From positions 11,581,338 through 11,645,337 of the forward strand of contig NW_004955474.1 of assembly GCF_000276665.1 (NCBI RefSeq): a DNA stretch of 64,000 nucleotides. Direction: 5' to 3'. Position 1 is the stretch's first letter; every line of letters starts with the position of its first letter. Both the position numbers and the translations under genes were made by a program. Below the pieces are notes generated by a model. That model saw nothing but the letters and a program-made list of their open reading frames with translations, ran no database searches and had not been told where the DNA came from. This DNA is from Chinchilla lanigera (Eukaryota; Chordata; Mammalia; Rodentia; Chinchillidae). Of the stretch, positions 1 through 12,180 are shown one piece after another.

Positions 1-305
1 GTCTTGCTTATTCAAATATCTATTGTTTCTACCATTTATCTCTTAGGAATAACGCAGCTTTGAGTGTCTCATACAAGTCTTTACCCAGACGTAGTTTTGG
101 AACTGCAAGGTAAAGTCATAACCATGCTTTCACCTTCCTTGTTGAACACTTTCTTGTGCTTTTCAGGATACTTTTTTAGTTTCTCTTCTACCTCATTTCC
201 CTTCCCAGTTTCCGTTGCTGGATTTTCTGTCTGTTACTTCTAAACTTCAGAGTGCTCTGAGGATCCATTCTTAATTCTTTCCCATTCTCTATCAAGATTT
301 CCTAG
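1..305. other. Intron, nothing recognised
   Basis: AT-rich to mixed sequence with no open frame of note and no repeat I can name. It may be the more diverged left part of the L2 relic that follows. Confidence 0.5.
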
Positions 306-309
306 CTAA

Positions 310-960
310 GTGATCTCTTCCAACCATTTGTTTTTTAAATACCATCTGCATAGGGATGGCTCCCAAGTTCATGTATTTAGTTCAGGCCCCTAAAACCTGA
401 CTCTCACCTAACTGCTTACCCTGTGTGTCTAAAGCTAAGCTCCTGACTTCCCCACCAAAATCTACACCACCTATTAGTCTTCCAACTCCACAGTGGCAGT
501 TCTATCTCATCAATACTCAGCCAAATTGCAGTTCTCCTTGACGCCTGCCTACCCCATGCTTCCACCAAATCCATCAGAAAATCCTGTGGACTCCACCCTT
601 GAGATATATGCAGAAACTCACTCTTCTCACCATTACTGTAGTCAGTCACCAACATCTCAGTGATTTCCTCCCTAGTCCTGTTGCCTCCCTTGTGGGCCCC
701 TCCAGCTTTCTCTCAATTCAGCGGTAAGGAGGCTTTCACACCAAAGTCAAGTCTCTGTTTAGCATCCTCTAAGAGTTTTCTATTTCCTACAGAGTAAAAG
801 CTGAAGTCTTTTAAGACACCTATAGGTCTGCATGATCTGGACCTGCTGCTACTTGCTGTCCCGTCTTCTGACGCTGTTCCTCAGTCAGCCAGGTCCAGCC
901 ATGGTTACCCCCTTACTGCTCCTTAAACTCTCTCCTTACTTGTGTTTATCTCTTCTGTGG
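310..960 (+). repeat. L2 LINE relic, sense
   Basis: The stretch follows the L2 3' region: a segment like the L2 'aaatccatcagaaaatcctg', then 'cagagtaaaagctgaagtc', then 'ctgcatgatctggacctgc' (the L2 'catgatctggcccc'). Heavily diverged and non-coding. Confidence 0.7.
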
Positions 961-964
961 TCAG

Positions 965-2375
965 GACAGCTAGTAACTTCCCGAGATTCGGTCTCTCTCC
1001 CTCTCCTTCTTGGTAATAAATAATAAGCTAGATTTTTTAGTTGGTTATACTGCACCTTAGGTATAAGATCATTTTTCCAACTTCTGTAGCAGCTGGGTGT
1101 CACCACGTTGACACAGTGGGTGATAGGCTCCCCAGATAAGTTCCAGGTTCTTGTGCACAACAAACAGAAAACTGGATATTACACACACAGGTGTAAGGGA
1201 AAAGCAGCTAAATTTAATGAAGTTAATGGGGGAAAGTATGCTCCGAGCAAACAGGTTCGCACTAGCAGAAAAGGAAAAATGGCCTAAGTGCAGAGAAAAA
1301 AATGGCATGGGCATTGGGAAGAAAGGAATGATTAGGGAATAAGATGGTCTTTAGGGTTTGAAAATGTTTGCCTCACCTAAAGTGCCTCTCATTGGGTTTT
1401 TTGGGATATGACTGACAAGGCATTGAGCCATCTCAATTTTAGTGACTCCAAATGACCTTTCCCATAATCCATTCAGTTATAATTGGATGCACAACATGCA
1501 GTCCATATGTATGAACTGTTAATAACCTCTGAGGAAAGGTCACTGTAGATCATACCAGTGGATCTGACCTGCCCCACCCTGGATCTTCAGGAATTTCCCG
1601 GGGGCTTTGTTCTTATTTGTGTCTCCCTTAGTGCAAAGGAGGGGCGGGCTCTGGAGTGTTGCCTAGGTTCATGTGAGTGGAAGGGGGTGGTCCTATGGCG
1701 ATATATTTATGTAATGAGCCTTTGACCAGTAAAAATACAGAGTTGTGTTTTTCTTTAAGGTTAGGACCTCCCTTTCCTTAACTCTTCCACTCTCTTACCA
1801 TGTTTGGAACAGTAAAGCAAAGCCCCCTGGAACTCATATCTAGTTAGGAGGAAAAGTCATAAATAAGTAAGCACGAGCAAGCGTGAGTAAATATACAGTG
1901 TGTCAGATGCTGTGTGGTGCAGTGGAGATAAATAAAGCAGAAGCAAGCAAATGGAAAGTGTACACAAGGCAATAATTTGCCTCATGCTGTGTCAGAGAAG
2001 GCTTTAGTGATAAACGGTATTTGAGCAAAGTCTTGCATTCCTTAGGATCAGATTTTCTTATATATAAAACACCAAACACTGGCATGCTTAAACAACATAA
2101 ACAGGTACTTTTTTCAAATGAACAAAACCTGCACATCAGACCTGGGATGGTAATGAGGCTCCATGAGTTTGCTGGAAGCCCAGGATCCTTGACTTTAAAA
2201 CTCCACACAACTCCAGTGTGGTCCTCATGGCCCCAGATGTTACCATCACAACAGCCAGCCATCTGGTCTTCCATGGGTCAAAGATAGCCTCCCTGGACTA
2301 GATGTAATCATTCCATTTGCTCTGGATTTTTCAGTACATTACTTCATTTTTATGAGGAGATAGGGTTATTTGTCC
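965..2375. other. Intron, mostly unassigned
   Basis: No gene or splice-bounded frame seen. Short frames occur on both strands with no recognisable protein. The part 2040-2250 resembles an old LTR or DNA-transposon relic but I cannot name it. Confidence 0.45.
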
Positions 2376-2379
2376 ATTT

Positions 2380-2563
2380 GTTTTGTCTGGGAATTGAAAC
2401 CATGGCCTTAATGATGAGCTACGTTCATACCCCTTTTTCATGTTATATTTTAAGACAGGGTCTTGCTAAGTCACTGAGGTGACCAGGTTGGGCTGGAATT
2501 TGTGATCTCCCTGCCTCTCCCTCCCAGTGCTAGGATCACAGGTGTGTCTCACCCTGCCCAGCA
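2380..2563 (-). repeat. B1-ID composite SINE, antisense
   Basis: Left part reads like an inverted tRNA-derived ID unit (GGAATTGAAACCATGGCC); right part is an inverted B1 (GACAGGGTCTTGCTAAGTCA to the CTGCCCAGC end). The order matches B1-ID fused SINEs of non-murid rodents. Old and diverged. Confidence 0.75.
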
Positions 2564-3360
2564 AAAGAGGTTTTAATGAACAATTTTCTCACTATCTCAT
2601 CGTACAGTTTTGGACACAGCATTTCAGTTCTCCTGGGTCTCTGGACTTTATTTCTGAGATGAAGATTGGAATAAACCTGCTCTTCAACTCTAAATGGTTC
2701 TAAAATAATCATCTCATTTCTTAACTTCCACCTCATTTTCTCATATAAATATGAAACCATTCTGACCAGCTCTGATCAAGCAATTCAGTCATTTAATGTT
2801 AAATTTGCTTTTTATTTTAACAGTTACTTTCAAAAACCTCAAAGGAAATTTATTTTTCTGACAAATTTTAAAACTTTGAGTGAGTAGCCCATGTTATTCT
2901 GAGGATATTTTTTTTTAAGTTATCACAGATATTACCCAAAACTGGGAAGTCAGATAGTGAATAGACTTATGCAAATATGTATCTAGGTTCATTTACACTG
3001 TTACGGAAGTTCTGACACACTCCTGACTGCCTAGTGAGAGCCCACCCAGCGGCAGCAGCTTCCCTTAGATGAACATCCAGAGAATGCTTTGTTTTATGGC
3101 CGCAAGACCCTGCATGATCCCATCTTCTAAGTTAGTGATAATTTAAGGCCAAAGCATTTTGTGGGAGATGAGATGTGAGTTTTAGAGATAAATGATGAAA
3201 ACAGTTGAAGCAAAATTTTATATTACCAGTAGAATAAAAATTGGTTAATATCTTATGTTTTAATTCCTAAATCAGTTCAGTTCCTTTGTGCTTGAGTTTT
3301 TGTTTTCCTGCTAAAAGATCTGAAGTTGGGGAATTGTGCAATAACTATAAATTAGCAAAC
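2564..3360. other. Intron, nothing recognised
   Basis: AT-rich sequence with no gene and no nameable repeat. Confidence 0.5.
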
Positions 3361-3361
3361 A

Positions 3362-3526
3362 AGCTGGGCATGGCAGCACATGCCTGTAATCCCAGCACTC
3401 AGGAGGCTGAGGCAGGAGGATTGTAGAGAGATCAAGACCAGCCTGGGCTACAAACTGAGCTCAAGGCCAGCCTGAACTGCATAGCAAGACCCCGTCTCAA
3501 AAAGAGAAAGAAAGAAAGAAAGAAAG
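3362..3526 (+). repeat. B1 SINE, sense
   Basis: Starts AAGCTGGGCATGGCAGCACA and contains CCTGTAATCCCAGCACTCAG, the 7SL-derived B1 head, with the internal duplication typical of full rodent B1. It runs into a GAAA-rich tail and then a gap. Confidence 0.93.
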
Positions 3527-3666
3527 NNNNNNNNNNNNNNNNNNNNNNNNNNNNNNNNNNNNNNNNNNNNNNNNNNNNNNNNNNNNNNNNNNNNNNNNNN
3601 NNNNNNNNNNNNNNNNNNNNNNNNNNNNNNNNNNNNNNNNNNNNNNNNNNNNNNNNNNNNNNNNNN

Positions 3667-3755
<89 letters not shown>

Positions 3756-3757
3756 AA
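3500..3757 (+). repeat. (GAAA)n / (GA)n microsatellite with assembly gap
   Basis: GAAA repeats grow from the B1 tail, are broken by a 140-base gap (3527-3666), resume as GA repeats, then about 15 more GAAA units. The gap means the true length is unknown. Confidence 0.95.
3527..3666. other. Assembly gap (140 N)
   Basis: Run of N inside a purine microsatellite. Confidence 1.
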
Positions 3758-4107
3758 AGAAGGAACTGTGTCCTAATTGATGAGTGGTCTCACCCTACTC
3801 CGTGTGCAGATTTGCCTGTGAGCAGCCTTCCGGAGCCCAAGGCCCAGGACAGCTGGCACTAGGACGGGTTGAAAGAATGTGCTTTCCAGATCTGTGGTCC
3901 TGCATTTGCAATCCCCATGCTCTGTAAATTCAGATCTTTACCCTGTCTGCGCCATAGCTATATTTTAAAATGGGCATCTGAAGGTGACTATAAATGAAGT
4001 TTCTAAAGTAAAAGCAGTGACGATTTAGATAACAGAGTTAATGTGTTTTATGGTACGTACAGATTATGAACATTTCATAAGGAGGAAGATAGGTGGTACT
4101 GCTTGGT

Positions 4108-4225
4108 TTGTTTGGTCATTTACTCGTTCATTCATTCTACAAATGTGTAATGGCAGCCTGCTGTTTGCTAGGTGCCGCCGTAGAAGGCAGGGATGCAGCA
4201 GTTAACTAACAAGCACTTCTGCTGT
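4108..4225 (-). repeat. L2 3' end, antisense
   Basis: CATTCATTCTACAAATGTGTAA, then a GCTAGGTGCC-like block and GGGATGCAGCAGTTAAC match the inverted L2 3' end (CATTCATTCAACAAATATTTA; GGGGATACAGCAGTGAAC). Confidence 0.7.
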
Positions 4226-4229
4226 CCTG

Positions 4230-6018
4230 TTCCCTTGGAAGCCAGAGAAGCTCAGGGGAGGAAAACAGCACAAGTGGAGCTTGGTACTTGCTCTTCGCCA
4301 CACTGTGAACCTGCAGTCCAAGGTATCTTTATTTCAAGACAAACCTGGTAAAAATTATGAAATTTCTCTCTTGCCAGATATGAGTAAGTTTCCTAAGTTA
4401 AATTCATTTTATATTGAAGCGCAGAGTTGTCCTAAAGTTTAGATGAAGATGAGATTTTAATTAGTTGTTTAACACTGACCCATTTTACTACCAAAAAAAA
4501 AAAAAAGCCACAGAAAAGGAAGTCATGTACAAGTATCTCCCCACACAAATATTCCCTAATGCATGTTAATAATTGTCACAGAAAAAAAACCCCTGGAACA
4601 TTAATTAGCTAACACTGTGGCTGGTGCCTGGTGGATTCATCAAATTAGCTAGGAGGAGAGTTGCAGCAGGTCAGTAAAATAAACCTCATTTTGTAAAGCT
4701 AAATGAAAACTTTTTAATTAAAAACAAACTTTTTCTGATTTAGAATACATTTTAGTTTTTTAAACTAGGATTTAAAAAAAATCAGAGCTAAGCATCCCTT
4801 TTTTGGTACTTTGCTATTTCATATTTCTTCTCCTGAACATTACAAGTTTAACAAGGCTGAAGAGGGGCAGGACAGGTGCAGGGAAAGGTCAGGGCCAAGG
4901 AGAGGTCTAGGGAACTTTATTTAGCAAGTCTCAGTGTCAGACACTGGCTTTGTTTCTTTTCTCTGTCTTGGTTTCCTGTATCACTTCAGACTGGCATATA
5001 ATTTTCTGCCCTTTCCTAATCACTGCTCAAGTACCTGGTGATGGGTGGAGATGGAGTCCAAGCAAAGAGCACATTTGGAGTTGTATTAGTTCACTGTGTA
5101 AGCACTGCAGCCAAACATGCTTAGGATGACTCCAGAGACCTCAACATCACTTCATTAGGCTTAAACTTTAAAAACTTATTTGCTACTAACCATCCCATAA
5201 TGGCTTACTAAATTATTATGATTTTCCCTGCAGTTGATTTCATGTGCACATTGCTTATCTGGGAATACATTTATAATAACTGAAAAAGCCCTCCTGGTGT
5301 GGAGGGACTGCTTTCCAGTCTGAAAGACGACTCCCTGGATTGCTGTCCTGCCTGCCCTCCCCTTACTCGGTCCTGCAGGGCAGATCTTTCCCGATGTGTG
5401 CTTTCAGAGGCTCTGTACCTGTGGCTTGCTGTCCTACCATCACAAGGACAGATTTACTTGTGCTCAGAGCATAAAAATGATTTTGCTGGTACTGTATTCC
5501 TCATTTGATTGTTTATAGATGAGACTATCTTAAAATATTTGTAGTACTGACAAAATTTTTGCCCTTTGAAATTAATTCACATGTGTTTCAAATATGGTGA
5601 TGATCCTGGTTAGTGGAGATATAAATCTAACTCCTTCTGGGCTTTATTTACTAAACGAATTCATACTATATTGTGTGTCATAACAATATTTCACTGCATC
5701 ATTTAAAGCTTTGTAGATATTTTAATGGCTAAATCATGGCTCATTATACAGATATACCATAAAAGTAATTTGGTTATTTATTATGCATAAATTTTTGTCC
5801 CAGTAATAACTAAAAATATGAGTACAACTTGTGCTAAGGCTTCTCCTTGAATGACTTAGCCTGTGCCACAGAAATAAACTGAACGAAGAAAAGATTTTAA
5901 GTGATAATGCCAAAAAAAGGGAAAAATGGGTTGCAGTGTAGGAGGTGGCCTGCCCCACAACTGAAAAGTGCTGTTCTCCTTGCAAGACTGACATCGAACA
6001 TGTAACCAAATCTATAGA
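4230..6018. other. Intron, nothing recognised
   Basis: Unique-looking, AT-rich sequence. Open frames at 5299-5508 (+) and 5734-6033 (-) have no splice context or known protein similarity and are treated as chance. Confidence 0.5.
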
Positions 6019-6019
6019 G

Positions 6020-6242
6020 TAGTGGTTAAGCACAAGTACGGAAGCCTACCTACGTGATCACAGCGTCTTGGCCACTTACTCGTGGGACAAATAATTCAAA
6101 CTCTGCCTCAGTTTCCTCATCTTTGAAGCAATAATAATAATTCCTGCCTCCTTGGACTATTGTAAGAATTAAATGAGTTAATTTATGTAAAATTCTTGGA
6201 TCCATACCCGGCACAGAGTAAGCGCTCAAGCGATGTTCATTT
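6020..6242 (+). repeat. MIR SINE, near full length
   Basis: GTAGTGGTTAAGCAC, GGCCACTTACTCGTG, CTGCCTCAGTTTCCTCATCT, ATTAAATGAGTTAAT and AGTAAGCGCTCAA follow the MIR consensus in order. Confidence 0.93.
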
Positions 6243-6974
6243 TACCAGTAGCATTATTGGAATATAAGATAATATGTTCTGACTTTACATCTTCAAAAGA
6301 CATTTCTTTTTGTTTCTATGCCCTCGGTATCTCAAATACCAAATTAGCTCAAGTTGCTACTCTGTGCCTGCAAAGACATGCATGGAATAAACCCTGTTGA
6401 AGATTCCTGGAATTGTTTGTATTTCTGGAATTGTTTGTATTGTAGTTGTACAAATAAATCACACAGCATATACCGAGATCCTTATCTCAATAGCCAATGG
6501 CAGAATTCTTAAGACCAAAGTGCTCTCTATAGGTTCATAGATGGTTTCTTCATAGATTTATAGACGGTTTACAAGATTTTATGGTTTTATCTTAGAGAAA
6601 AGTTACTAAAGACTAAATGAAGAAATGAGTGGAATAAGGAAACCAAGTCAGTTATAGCATGATTGGAAAACCCTCCGTTGTTTTCCTCCTGCAACCCCTT
6701 GTCCTGAGGGAGACACAGGTGAGTCTCCCAGGCACATCCCCTCCATTTATTCCAGGGAGGCTCTTGGCCCTGTTTAGACTCTCTTCTCAGCAAAACTTGG
6801 CTGCAACTTATGGAGCCACTGCTGACTCCTGCTTCCTGGGCCCTTTTTGCCTGACCTAAGAGCTGGTCTGTGTCCACTATGTCTTAGTATGCCACAGGCA
6901 AAAAGCGAGGATGGAACCAGGAGAAAAGCATGAAGAAGGAGTTTGCCTCATTATGGGTTTCTTCCTAATAAAGC

Positions 6975-7065
6975 AGTGCTTCTCAACATAAGCACTACTG
7001 ACACTGTGAACCAGCTAGCTGATTTGAGGGGACTCTGCCCACTACATTTCAATAGCACACACTCT
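6975..7065 (+). repeat. hAT-type MITE fragment (MER58/MER20-like)
   Basis: AGCAGTGCTTCTCAACATAAGC followed by ACTACTGACA resembles the common mammalian hAT MITE start (cagtggttctcaac...gcactattgaca). Only one end is clear; the family is uncertain. Confidence 0.45.
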
Positions 7066-7066
7066 C

Positions 7067-7565
7067 CAGCTGACTGGGACAACCACAACCAATTCCAGAG
7101 GAGAGCCACTGCTTTCAAGGTCAGCTATAATCACAAGCCCATTTTTATCCAGTACCTTGACCAAGAGTTCAGCAATGAAGAGGACCTTAAGTGCCACCTC
7201 CAATGCAGCCTGTACTGACCACCAAACTACCCAGAACCTGAAGTGAACACTCAAAAGCATAAAAATAAAAGCAACCCCTCTGCCTATGGTGTAAGGCAGA
7301 GTAGCGTAAATTTATTTTGGTTCAAATCATGGATTTGTTTAAAAAAAAAAAAACACCTCAATTCCAGCTGAAATAAAGTGGTTTTTTTTACCTAAAGTCA
7401 ATGTATTAGAAATAAAAACTAATTCCATAAGTGAAACAGCAGGCTTTGAATTTTATTGTGTTGTTATTTTTTTCTGTAGTCATAATTTTTGTACCAAAAA
7501 CATATAGTCTTCAAGGTACATCTTGAAGGAGATACCATTAGTTATCTTTAAAAACTTGCCTTCCT
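7067..7565. other. Intron, nothing recognised
   Basis: Frames on both strands at 7042-7260 lack any recognisable domain. The rest is AT-rich. Confidence 0.45.
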
Positions 7566-7566
7566 T

Positions 7567-7684
7567 AGCTGGGCATAGTGGCACATGCCTGTAATCGCAG
7601 CACTCTGAGCCAGGAGGATTGCCTTGAGTTCAAGGCCGGTCTGAACTACACAGAAAGACCCTGTCTCAAAAAAAAAAAAAAAAA
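7567..7684 (+). repeat. B1 SINE, sense, short form
   Basis: AGCTGGGCATAGTGGCACAT, CTGTAATCGCAGCACTC and GACCCTGTCTC plus an A tail. A piece of the middle is deleted compared with the copy at 3362. Confidence 0.9.
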
Positions 7685-7689
7685 TCAAT

Positions 7690-9670
7690 CAACTAACCAA
7701 TCTTTTAAAATAGGAACATACTGTATATTTCATAGTTCTAGTGATCTAACAGCCACTGAGCTACTTTTTTTCCTAAACAATTCTGTTCTCTCATAACTGC
7801 AGGCAGTATTTTTATGTTCTACTCACAAACTCAGTTCTTTATACTACTTTGATATATACATAGTTCATATTTAAAGTTCATGGTTATGGACTTCACTTAT
7901 GTCTATTATTTCTGTAGAAATTAGATCATAGCAGAAATACACATAGACAAAATTTAGGTGATATATCTGAGTTCTAAGTGATTTGTACTGTAAAGACTAT
8001 TTTAATGCAAATGGACAGAATGGAATAAGGTGTATATTACCTTCTGTACTCTAGAATACTTTAACTTTACATAAATCACTGAGTGGAATTTAGAACTTCA
8101 AAATTATCACTGAACCTAAAATATCAGATGCTTTTAAGATGAAATGATGCCAACTACTGTTGTGTTTGCTTTAGTTCTGACAAAACTTAGTCTAAATATG
8201 AGATATTTTGTCTAGTTTGAAATCTGACTGCTTTTTCAATGTTTCCTTGATTTTTCATGTCTAGTCTTAAGGAAAATAATCACATGAAAAAGGAGCCCCT
8301 TTATGAAAGATATATGTTTGTATTTTTCATATTCTCTTTCTGTTCTTTTGCATTTTCAAGAAGTAATCTTGGCATACTTGGTCATTGCTGAGAGAGTAAG
8401 TTTTATGTATTCTTACAACCAAAAATGGTAAATACATGAAATAATACACGTTAAAGAACCAAAATTAGCCATTCCGCAGTGTTTATAAGTTTAATATATA
8501 TTACTTTTGTCTATGAAAAAAGTAATCTTGGCAGATATTTCCATGGGCTACAATAATGTTTTTATGTTTATAATTTTTTATGTTTATAATTTTTAGAAAA
8601 TGTTTTCTTCCTTTGATTTTTACATGCTTATGAATGCCCTATCAACAAATGCTGGGACAACTAATAGGCAATCACCAGATCTGGACAAATTTTACATGAC
8701 AACAATAAATTCACTTTGCCATGTGCTAAATGTAACACTATGTCAAATTATGTGCATATATTTTGTGTGTATGCTGTTTTAGTTAATTTTATTTTAATTA
8801 ACAAATCATAATTGTATATATCTATATATTATTTTATGTAATGGTCATAAAGACACGAGTTTATTAAATATTTCTGGTCAGAATTATCTTTGTATTACTT
8901 TTTATATCTGCTATTGTAGCTCCTTGGACAGTGAATGTTTTGGGAATAACTTATAAGTGAAAAGTGTGTTGGTTGACAATAAGTATTTACTAATGGATCC
9001 AAAAGTTTGCTAGACTTAATGAGTAAAAGGCTAGAAATAATAATACCATTTAAAAGAAGAGGATAAGGGCAGAAGTAGTAAGAAGGGAAGGCTATAGTCT
9101 CTATCTCAAGATCGGGTTGAAGCCATATGACCTCTGGAAATATTGGGCAATGAAAGGGGAGAGAGCAGTCGCATGTAATCAGGGCAGATTATCATCATGT
9201 GTTACAGTAATTCAGAACTGAGAATGGTTATTAGGACCTGAGATTAGAGGAACTGCATGGACAGTTAAATTATGTGAGCCTCAAAGCAAATTAGGATTGG
9301 ATTTGGTCTTATGCAGGTTACTGAGCTTTTAGTTAGAACAGATGGCATTCCAGATATAAGGACAAGTGTGAGAAAAGTGCAATCAGAAGCTTCCAGTGTA
9401 GTGAATATATTTTGTCCCAGAGTCTGAATGTCCCCCTGTAATTCTGACATAGAGTTTTCTTACACTTTTTAGAAAAAAATATTGTTTGTATTGCTGTCCT
9501 TTCTCATCTGAAATCAGAAAGCACGAAGGTATTTTGGGGTTAAAGGGAACAAACTTAAGATATAGTGTGAGAAGTTAGTATACCTGGTATTCACTTGAGA
9601 CACATGTTGTTTGTCTTGCCAGAGATAGAAAAGAACTATTTTTCCTATTTACTCTGTTACGTAAGTTTAC
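7690..9670. other. Intron, nothing recognised
   Basis: About 2 kb of AT-rich sequence with no gene and no nameable repeat. A small direct repeat (TTTATGTTTATAATTTTT) occurs near 8560-8595. Confidence 0.5.
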
Positions 9671-9674
9671 TAGA

Positions 9675-10025
9675 TGTCTTGGTTACTTTATTCTCATTGC
9701 TGGGACAAAATACCTGACGTCCAAAATTAAGGAAGGAAAGGTCTATTTCACTTACAGTTTGTGGAGGTTTCAGTCCATACTTGGCAAGTTACAAGGCAGA
9801 ATGGCACATGGCAGAGAGCTACAGCTCATGGCAGCAGAACACAGCAAAAGCAACAAGCACTAAAAGGGAGGAATGGCCACAAGCAGCCTCTTCCTCTCCC
9901 TTACATATGCAAACTGTCCACCCCAGGGCAGGTGTAGCTCTCACACCCATAATCAATCAAACTCTAAAAGCCCGGCCCATGACCGCTTGAGGCTTTGGGG
10001 GGACACAGAGACACAAACCATAACA
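9675..10025 (-). mobile_element. MaLR-type solo LTR with 5-bp target duplication
   Basis: A 351-bp unit beginning TGTCTTGG and ending CATAACA, flanked by CTAGA on both sides (9670-9674 and 10026-10030). Internal blocks (CATTGCTGGGACAAAATACC, a GTTTCAGTCCAT block, GAGGCTTTGGGGGGACAC) recur in the LTRs at 10296, 13062, 14427, 20317 and 32161. The layout is that of MaLR LTRs read in reverse. No internal provirus is present. Confidence 0.85.
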
Positions 10026-10059
10026 CTAGACCACACTTAGTTATACAAAAGAGGATTAC

Positions 10060-10188
10060 AAAACAGGTGTTCATGCTGCATACCTATAAGCCCAGCTACT
10101 CAGAAAGCTAAGGCAGGAAGATCACCTGACCCTGGAGATTAAAGCAAACCTGGGCAATTTAATGATATCCACCTTGGGGGAGGGGTAC
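10060..10188 (+). repeat. 7SL-derived SINE (old B1 or proto-B1), sense
   Basis: CAGGTGTTCATGCTGCATACC, AGCCCAGCTACTCAG and AGGCAGGAAGATCACC show a diverged B1/FAM-like monomer. Confidence 0.7.
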
Positions 10189-10295
10189 AATGAAAACTAT
10201 CAGCAAACTCAGCCGTATTTTATTTGTTGGTAGTATATATTTCTGCATATCTTTTGATATAGATACTCTTTATTTCAGTGGTCCTGGACCTATAG

Positions 10296-10626
10296 TTAGC
10301 TTTCCATTACTATAACAAAATTCCTGAAATTATCAATTTGAAAAGAGACAGGTTTACTTTGGTTCTCACTTTAGAGAATTTATTCCACACTCTGTTGGTC
10401 CCATTGCTTTGGGCCTGTGACAAGGCAGTACTTCATGGCAGGAGTATATGGAAGAGGAGTGTGCTCACTTCTGGGTCCACAGCCTTTCAAGGTCCAGTGA
10501 CCTACAGCCTTGCCCCAGGCTCTGCCTCTTCAAAGTTCCCAGTTCTTTCTAATAGCACCAAGCTGAGGAGCACGACTTACTTAATCTATGGGCCTTTGGA
10601 GGACATTCTTGATCCAACAATAGCAC
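10296..10626 (-). mobile_element. MaLR-type LTR, antisense, diverged
   Basis: Same family as 9675: TTTCCATTACTATAACAAAATT, the GGCATGG-like centre and GGGCCTTTGGAGGACATTC. Ends are eroded. Confidence 0.75.
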
Positions 10627-11059
10627 AGCCTTTTCCCACCTTCTAGCAACTGTTTCTCCTTTCCTTTGTCCAGAGTTGCCATGGTGACACACTACCATCT
10701 CTCATATATTCTGAGGAGGGGTGGGAGGACTTGGGAGGACTTGCATCAGAATCCCAGAGAGGCATGTAGGATATATATGGTTTGAAAGTTCCCCTTGGAA
10801 CTGTTGGCATCTCCAGTTCTCTGTGCCTCTGTACCCTTTGCTATATAATAATTTTCATATGTAAAATAAATTTTATATTTCTAGTTCCCAGTCTCATTTG
10901 ATTTTTTTCTGGAATATTAATAATACATTGGATTATCAATAAATTGGAATAAATGATCTCCCTTTAATAACTTAATTTTAAAAATTCTTTATTTTTTCTT
11001 TATATATCTCTTCCAACTCTCCAACCTTGTTTTGTTTTGTTTTTTTTTTTTTTGGTTAC

Positions 11060-11074
11060 AGTTTCGTGTTTTAG
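11060..11074 (+). promoter_or_regulatory. FAM13A: Tandem splice acceptors before the FAM13A exon
   Basis: Two AG dinucleotides 13 nt apart follow the T tract: GGTTACAG and GTTTTAG. Only the second gives an open exon. With the first, entered in phase 0, a TGA appears at 11092-11094. Confidence 0.7.
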
Positions 11075-11238
11075 ATCCCAAAGTCCAAGAGTGAGGAATC
11101 CATTCAGTCCCACCAAGTGCTGAAGCCAGAGCTATCTGATTGTGCTTCTCAGATCAGTCTGCAGCTAAGTCATAGGAAACCTTGCTTGGATGACGTGAAT
11201 TCAGCAGAAGATAGCAGCAGTGCCAAGTGTGTAACCAG
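11075..11238 (+). CDS. FAM13A: FAM13A coding exon after the RhoGAP domain (long isoform)
   Basis: A 164-nt exon read in phase 0 from ATC gives 54 codons plus AG; the other two frames hit stops. It starts IPKSKSEES and contains LKPELSD, RKPCLDD and NSAED, which line up without gaps with the human FAM13A segment starting IPKSRSEGS (about two thirds identity by eye, from memory). In FAM13A this is the linker after the RhoGAP domain, in a cytosolic signalling protein linked to Rho/Wnt/insulin pathways and to COPD risk and fat distribution. Acceptor: a long T-rich tract then TTTTAG (AG at 11073-11074). Donor: CAG|GTTAGC. A closer AG at 11060-11061 would give a frameshifted exon. The exon ends in phase 2 (AG), matching the T that opens the exon at 49140. 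The preceding exon, which should end in a Lys codon, was not found to the left. Identity confident; exon number unknown. Confidence 0.93.
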
Positions 11239-12055
11239 GTTAGCAAATTTCCTTTATCTTTGTGATGCAAATTGCATCATCTGCTATAATATATAGGCCC
11301 ACATAGCTATGTTTGTCTGAATGTGTCCACCACTGGGTCTATAAGGTATGCAGATCAGCAAAAATGGTTAAAATCAATTCTAAGTTTTGAGAATTTTCTT
11401 AGTAATTCTTACTATAGGAAATATAAGAGTTATTGTTTAACTTTATGTATTTGAACACATTATTTAATAAGATTATGCTGAGTTCAGTTACTTTTCATAG
11501 AATATCTTTCATAGAAAGATACCTTTTCATAGAACATTCAATGGAAAATACTATCTACAATTTAAAAGGGACATCAGAGTTGTAATTTGAACCAGTTCTT
11601 ACAGACTAATATTGCCTTTAAACCATAATACTACCCATTATACCGGAAAGCAAAATTCTGTGATATACTTGAAGAACAAAAACATGTAATTTTCTTAAAG
11701 CAGATATGATGAGGCCTGAATTTCATATACTTCTAGCATATTGACTTTTTTTAAAAACAGAATTTATTGTCTAAATATTGGGAAGCTCTAGGGGAATTTA
11801 AAGCCATTAAAGACTTCAGGTAAATAATATAGTTAAGGAGCTTGCCACTTTGGATTGCTTTACAGAAGAATTGGAATCTTATCAGGATCTTACAAGACGA
11901 AGATAATGTAAATAGAAACAGTATGAAGGCCAGGCTATTTTAGATAGGCCAGGTAGGAGGCATGAGAAATAAAATATCAGATTTGCGTGGAAATGAGGCT
12001 GGAGAGGTCAGGGGAGGCCAGGTGCTATAGGACCTGGAATGACAGTCTGTAATAT
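11239..12055. other. FAM13A intron, nothing recognised
   Basis: Start of the intron downstream of the 11075 exon. AT-rich, no repeat named. Confidence 0.5.
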
Positions 12056-12059
12056 TTTT

Positions 12060-12180
12060 GCATTCAGTCATTCAAACAATATTCAACACTCTCTGGTTCT
12101 AGGAACTGCCTTGACAGGAAGTGCTACAGCGAAAAAAGCCTGTCAAGCCCTTGTGTTTATGTACCTGGCAATCTAATGAG
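12060..12180 (-). repeat. L2 3' end, antisense
   Basis: CATTCAGTCATTCAAACAATA, then GTTCTAGGAACTGCC, then GTGCTACAGCG, matching the inverted L2 tail. Confidence 0.65.

Noticed and set aside
1..11074. Search for the preceding FAM13A exon (ending in a Lys codon)
   Set aside because: No stretch resembling the end of the RhoGAP-side exons with a donor was found.
11062..11238. Longer version of the FAM13A exon using the first AG
   Set aside because: It hits TGA after ten codons in phase 0 and the FAM13A match begins only at 11075.
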